Shown here in pieces: positions 58,634 to 64,000 of a stretch of 64,000 bases of DNA (positions are counted from its first letter, which is position 1; each line of letters opens with the position of its first letter). A program made the position numbers and the translations under genes. The notes beneath the pieces are model-generated. The model saw only the letters and a list, made by a program, of their open reading frames with translations. It was not told the DNA's origin and did no database searches. Source of the DNA: Pseudopithomyces maydicus (taxonomy: Eukaryota; Ascomycota; Dothideomycetes; Pleosporales; Didymosphaeriaceae); contig JANTUC010000003.1 of NCBI GenBank assembly GCA_026873275.1, positions 806,001 to 870,000 on the forward strand. Direction: 5' to 3'.

Positions 58634-61600
58634 ATGGCTTACAACCGGAGGGACGACGACATGGCCTATGGCGACTACCACCAACAGCAGCAGCAGGAGG
58701 GTCAAGAAGGAGAGCGAGGCTTCATTGGCGACATGGGCCGGCGTGTCTTTGGTGGCCACAAGGAGGTGAGCACATTTGACTTTGCAGTACTCCGCCGTCG
58801 CGTGTTGGGTGCATCCCCGGGCATGGTCCTTGTCTTCGTCGGCGGATGCCATCACGATACCAGCAGCTACCAGCAGCTTCCAGCATGCCTAGACTGTCGC
58901 TGACTAGGACAATCTAGAATTCGCAGCAGGGCTCATCCTCCGGCGGCGGCGGCGGCGGCGGCTTCGGTCTCTTCGACAAGCTCCACAACGCCCTCCACGA
59001 AGTCGCGTCGGACATCAAGGAAAACCTGTCTGGGAAGGATGACCGTCCATCAGGACAACAGCAAGGAGGAAACCCACAAGGCAGTTATGGCCAGCAGAGC
59101 TACCAGGCTCAGCCAGGCCAGGAAATGCACTCCCAGCATCGCTTTTTGAGCTTTGCGCCCGAACGACAGGGCAACGACATCAAGTGGTAAGTTGGTGCTA
59201 ACACCCGCGAGCATGAGGCACGCTAACATGTCACCAGGTACGTCGATGGATGTGGTATGTATCTCACTCACAGCACCCACGACGCCCCTGATCATATTTA
59301 GGCTACATGTACGCCGTTTCTCTGGCCATCGAACGCGCCCGCGAGTCCATCTGGATTCTGGACTGGTGGCTCTCTCCCGAGCTGTACCTCCGACGCCCTC
59401 CAGCGAAAAACCAGCAATACAGGATTGATCGAATGCTGCTGGCCGCCGCTCAGCGCGGAGTCAAGGTCAACATCATTGTCTACAAGGAAGTGACCCAGGC
59501 TCTTACGCGTAAGTACTTGAATCCATCCTTGCCCAATTATCTACATTCTCTACTGCCCCAATCCGTGGACCCTTTTACAAGAGGCCTCACCAGATTTGGC
59601 CTTGATGTCATTTTCAAATCACTGGAAGAAGTGGAAAAAACGGACCCGCTGATAGAACCACCCATCACAGTTTCTTCCGCTCATACAAAGCATGCTTTGG
59701 AGGCGCTTCACCCAAATATCGGCGTCTTTAGACACCCTGATCACCTACCCGACGCAGCTGTTCTTGGAGGCTCTTTCATACAATCTCTACAGAGCATGTC
59801 CTTCAGCCCAGCCAAGCTTGCACAGCTTCCCGGTGACAGCTTGAAGGCCATCTATGGAGCGCACGATGACACCGTGCTTTACTGGGCACATCACGAGAAA
59901 CTCTGCTTGATTGATGGTCAGACTGCGTTCATGGGTGGGCTCGACCTGTGTTATGGCCGCTGGGATACTAACCAGCACCCTATTTCTGATGCTCATCCCG
60001 GAGACCTGGAACGCATTGTGTTTCCTGGGCAGGACTTCAACAATGCTCGTATCCTGGGTAGGTACCTTCCACCATCAAAACATTTCAATGTCTGACGAAG
60101 ATTCTCTTAGACTTCCAAGATGTTCCCAACTGGGAAAATAATAAGCTTGATCGAACGCAGAGCTCGCGCATGGGCTGGTCCGATGTGTCTCTCTCACTCG
60201 CAGGACCTGCAGTGCAAGATTTGAGAACGCATTTCAGTCAGCGATGGAATTTCATCTATGACGAAAAATATAGCAAGAAAGACACGCGGTATGCAAGGCT
60301 GCCGGATTCTGGAAGCGGTGCTCAGCAAGGCGGGTCATATCCTCCACACTCCCAACGAGGCTTCGACGGCGACGAGGGTGAGGGAGAGCGTGGATTTGGT
60401 GGCGAAGACCACGGTGAAGAGGGGGAACGTGGATTTGGTCGCGAGGGAGGCTTCCGCCAGAAGCTTTACAACCGAGCCCAACAAGGGTTTGGTCGTTACG
60501 GACAGCACGAGGAAGGCCAACAACAACAGCAGCATCAATCCCAATCGCATGCCCAACACGGCTCCCAAAGGGGAAGTGCAGATTGCCAAATCACACGCAG
60601 CTCTGCCAAGTGGAGCCATAACATCTCGACCGAGCACTCCATCCAAAATGCTTACTGTGAAATTATTAAGAACAGCAAGCACTTCGTGTATATCGAGAAT
60701 CAGTTTTTTATCACTGCGACTGGTAACGATCAGAAGCCTGTCAAAAACCAGGTTGGAGCAGCTATTGTCGAGCGCATTGTGCGCGCTGCCCGCAATGGTG
60801 AGAGGTAAGTCAGACCACATCAAGACCATACTTGAGAGATTTCGCAGAAATTCTAACACGTTACAGGTATAAGATGTTCGTCATCATGCCTTCTGTGCCG
60901 GCATTTGCTGGTGATTTGAAGTCGGATGATGCTCTCGGTACACGTGCTATCATGGAGTTCCAATACAATTCTATCAACCGTGGCGGCCACTCTATCTACG
61001 AAGAGATTTCAAAAGCGGGCTTCAACCCCATGGATTACATCCGCTTCTATAATTTGCGAAATTACGACCGCATCAATGCTAGCGGTGTGATGCGCGATGC
61101 GGAAAAACGTAGTGGGGTATCTTATGAGCAGGCACGCGAGGGATATGATGCAACGAATGAGGCCAACCGTGGTGAATCTGAAGGCACACGCGGCTTTGAG
61201 AGTGATCGCGATTACAAACCCTATCGCCCTCCACCGACAGCAGAGTATGGGGTATATGAGATGGACGGTTCCTCCAGTACTCATAGTGGATATGGACAGA
61301 ACCAGGGCTACGGCCAGGACTCAGGCTATGGCTCTCAACACCAAAACCATGGTCAAAACAATGATTATGGTCGCCCCCAGAACCAGGAACGACCAGACGA
61401 GTACAAGCGAGATGATTACAACAAATATCAACAGGCTGCATCCCAAATCGGAGGCCGTCAAGGGCTTGGAGACGGTCGCTGGGACTCCGTCAGTGAGGTG
61501 AGTTTGCTTTTGGTTGGGTCGTTCTTTATATCAATTGACATTTATCCAGTGTTACATGTTGGGTGGCGAGGATATTCGTAATGTGCCTTGGGAAGGCGGT

Positions 61601-62381
61601 GCAATGGACGAGATCGATGCCTTCGTGTCCGAGGAGCTATACGTGCATAGCAAGGTCAGTGCTGCGCTCTTCCGACATGTGGTCGTTATGATCTAACAAC
61701 TAGTAGCTCCTAATTGCAGATGACCAAGTCGTCATCTGCGGCTCGGCCAACTTGAACGATCGTTCGCAACTCGGAGACCACGATTCGGAGATCGCCATCA
61801 TCGTTCGGGACAACGACACTGTTGAGTCATACATGGACGGCCGTCAATGGCGCGCTTCCAAGTTTGCTGCTTCACTTCGCAGGCAGATCTTCCGCAAGCA
61901 TCTCGGATTGCTGCGGCCACAAAACATGGAGCGCCCAGATCAGAATTTCGAGCCTATCGGTGTACCAAACATCTATGACTGGGGCTCTGAGGAAGACCGC
62001 CAAGTTGTCGATCCACTCTCGGAGGAATTCCAGAATCTCTGGAACTGGCGCGCAAAGAAGAACACTGATGCTTTTGGTAAGGTCTTCCATCCCGTGCCGT
62101 CCGACGAGGTGCAAAACTGGAGGCAGTATGACGAGTACTACTCTCGATTCTTCGGCCAGGAGCAGGGCGACAAGGAGAACAAGAAACCGAGTTTGTACAA
62201 GATCGGACACGTGGTTGCCGAGAATTTCAGCGGTGGCGAGCAGGGAGTACGCGAGGTCAAGGAAGTGTTGTCTACAGTCCGCGGCACCTTGGTCGAAATG
62301 CCGCTGATGTTCCTCAAGGAGGAAGACATCGCGAAGGAGGGTGTTGGGCTAAATGCTTTCACCGAGGAGCTTTATACTTAA
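58634..62381 (+). CDS. Phospholipase D with two HKD motifs
   Basis: Nine exons, 58634-58765, 58927-59186, 59238-59254, 59302-59508, 59671-60057, 60111-60804, 60867-61497, 61550-61654 and 61707-62381, encode 1035 aa in phase. HKD1 is HHEKLCLID followed by GGLDLCYGRWD; HKD2 is HSKLLIADDQ followed by SANLNDRS. IENQFFI and GDHDSEIAI are further PLD signatures. No PX or PH domain precedes the catalytic part. The protein has a poly-Gly tract in exon 2, a long Gly/Glu/Gln-rich insert (about residues 380-470) and a Tyr/Gly/Gln-rich insert around 690-770, probably disordered. Exon 3 is only 17 nt. The 162-bp intron 4 has no in-frame stop. It hydrolyses phosphatidylcholine to phosphatidic acid. Confidence 0.9.
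58942..58962 (+). repeat. GGC trinucleotide tract inside PLD exon 2
   Basis: Seven consecutive GGC codons encoding poly-Gly. Confidence 0.9.
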
Positions 62382-63007
62382 TTGTCCGACGGACACATGA
62401 AGATAGGCCAATCTCTTTGTACAAAGGCATGCTCTAGCGTCACTTGTCTTGCTCGTGTCTTGTATATAGTTGATAGCTCAAGCTGCGGGTTCTCAATCTA
62501 ATTAAATGATTCGACCAATTATTCCAGCTAGTGGATGCCCATGCGTAGGTGCATATTGGACGATTTCAATACCTACTGCAAACATGTAACTAGAAGTCTT
62601 GAAATCTCGAGCCAAAATAACTTGAGTGATTGTTCACTAAAGACTTCATTTACGCTGAGTTGGGAACATACAGGTGCACCGTGCAATCTAACCCTTTTCC
62701 ATCAATTAAATACGAGATCGCATCTGACTCGGCGCTGCGCCTCGCTTGGCTCCGCTCCTTCACGTCCGTCCATCACATGGTGAAACCTAAGATTATGACA
62801 TCAATCCCCTGCTATTTTCATACTTTTTATCATTTCAACTGTGCATTGCAACACAGGTTTGCGACTCATCGAGTTCACTCGCCGCGCTTGTGCACTTGAA
62901 TCCAGGCCCAGACATACCACTCATCATTTGAGTTCATTTGCACCTTTCGACACCCCAATTGCATTTTCCAATGCCCCCATGGCTCTCGAATCCCCTCCCA
63001 CCCCGCT
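62382..63007. other. Intergenic, PLD 3' side and promoter of the last gene
   Basis: About 625 bp; no coding signal. The last 40 bp hold alternative ATGs (62971, 62979) for the next gene. Confidence 0.4.
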
Positions 63008-64000
63008 ATGAAATCCTACCCTACCGCCTCCTCCCACACCAGCGTCGAAATGCTCCCTCTTGAACCCCAACCCTCCCGCTCCTCCTCCCTCCCACAAACC
63101 CAACAACCCCCTCGCCAGAAACGAAACCCCTTCCCCTGGCGCATATTCCTGGTAATCGCCAGCCTCCCCCTCGCCCTCACCCCCATCGTCGCCCTCTCCG
63201 CCGCCGCCGAGCAAGCCTCGCAATCCTACCTCGCAGGCCGCGCCTGCTATCCCAATGGTCTCTGGAAAGAAGCGTCGGGCGCGACCTGGCGCATCATGGA
63301 CTCGTCGTACTTTTTACACCAAACCTGGCGTTCGGCGCCATGAAGTTTACGCAGGCCAAGGTACTGGATATTGCGTGGGATCTATGCGTTGGACGGGGCG
63401 GTCAGCTTGCACTCGCGTGGGTGCAGTATCGCGTGTTTAACGAGTGGGTGGTGTACCATATGGAGCGATGGCGGACGAGCTATCGAATGTATACTTCCGT
63501 GGCGTTTTCGACGGCGAATCTAGGCATGCTGGTGGTATTGGCGAAGGAGTGGCTGAGTGGGAGGGGGAGAGGGTGGGATAGGTGGTGGAGGTGGGTTGCT
63601 GTGTTGGGTATGTTGATTGCGACGGTGTACGTGATTGCGTTTCCGACATTGATGGCGGCTATGACGGGTTATATCACGACTTTCGAGCCGTATGTTGAGG
63701 ACAGGGATGGGAATCTGGTATTGTGGACAGAGATCAGGGAGGTTGAGTATATGGTCGAAGATAGTGCGCGTCTGGGAGATGGGTACGTTCAGCCGTTAGT
63801 TGCGGTAAAAGGCGACAAAGAGCTCGCGAATGCCATTTTAAACTGTGAGTTTGTTACTAAAGTTCCCGTTCGTCAACTTGGTCTTTCCAAAATGAAAGGT
63901 CTCAGGCGTAAATTTAATGTAGTAGTGAGTAACTATATACTAACGCTTGTGACCAGACTCAAGCCATTACTTGGGCATCGAATACAATCCGATCACACAG
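63008..64000 (+). CDS. Multi-pass membrane protein, fungal family of unknown function (partial, one frameshift)
   Basis: Exon 1 is 63008-63844; exon 2 starts at 63957 and runs off the window. After a Ser/Pro/Gln-rich N-terminus comes a hydrophobic helix (IFLVIASLPLALTPIVAL), a segment FTPNLAFGAMKFTQAKVLDIAWDL typed here only in part (FTPNLAFGAM), and further helices near LGMLVVLAKEW and VLGMLIATVYVIAFPTLMA. The frame breaks at a T5 run, 63311-63315; one added base joins the two halves through YFFTPNLAF. An upstream ATG at 62979 would extend the N-terminus by ten residues if a C4 run at 63000-63003 also lacks a base; this is speculative. No catalytic motif recognised. Confidence 0.75.

Noticed and set aside
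683..63315. Programmed ribosomal frameshifting at homopolymers as a shared recoding system
   Set aside because: The sites lack a common heptamer or downstream structure, use C, G and T runs, and affect unrelated genes; sequencing contraction is simpler.

Overview
The window is nuclear DNA of a filamentous ascomycete (Pezizomycotina). Genes are densely packed, carry short GT-AG introns (mostly about 45-100 bp) and encode fungal orthologues such as FacB/Cat8, Cdc14, Snf4, Ptc1, Vps2, Fzo1, Dsc1/Tul1, Kti12, Rex3, Imp1 and cyanate hydratase. Assignment to Dothideomycetes/Pleosporales is my inference from protein flavour and from an AT-rich, RIP-like relic; it is not proven here. I find 25 protein genes, two of them cut by the window edges, and no tRNA, rRNA or CRISPR array.

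Layout. 1-16 kb: a JMJD7-like JmjC oxygenase head-to-head with mitochondrial Imp1, a SAM methyltransferase, a small protein resembling a free deuterolysin propeptide, a secreted M35 deuterolysin, an FAD monooxygenase, a DUF676 lipase, RNA exonuclease Rex3 and a DUF3431 membrane protein. 17-25 kb: an F-box protein, a long empty stretch, a Gln-rich small protein and Kti12. 25-28 kb: a gene-poor convergent interval holding an AT-rich repeat relic. 28-48 kb: FacB/Cat8, a SET-domain methyltransferase, Cdc14, Snf4, Ptc1, Vps2 and Fzo1. 49-64 kb: Dsc1, a rhomboid protease, a C2H2 zinc-finger protein, cyanate hydratase, phospholipase D and a partial membrane protein.

Functional themes. FacB/Cat8 (gluconeogenic activator) and Snf4 (gamma subunit of the Snf1 kinase that activates Cat8 in yeast) lie within 11 kb. 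The Dsc1 ubiquitin ligase and a rhomboid protease are neighbours in the same orientation. Several pairs are divergent and probably share promoters: JMJD7/IMP1, KTI12 with the Gln-rich gene, VPS2/FZO1, cynS/PLD and SET/CDC14.

Most striking observation. Eight genes contain ten reading-frame breaks, and every one is explained by exactly one missing base in a short homopolymer (usually C or G). Adding one base per site gives whole-codon CDS lengths with no internal stop in the six complete genes, including the cell-cycle phosphatase Cdc14. This looks like a homopolymer-contraction error of the assembly rather than biology, so anyone using these coordinates should expect broken gene models. The most interesting biological candidate is the M35 protease facing a gene for a free-standing propeptide-like protein.
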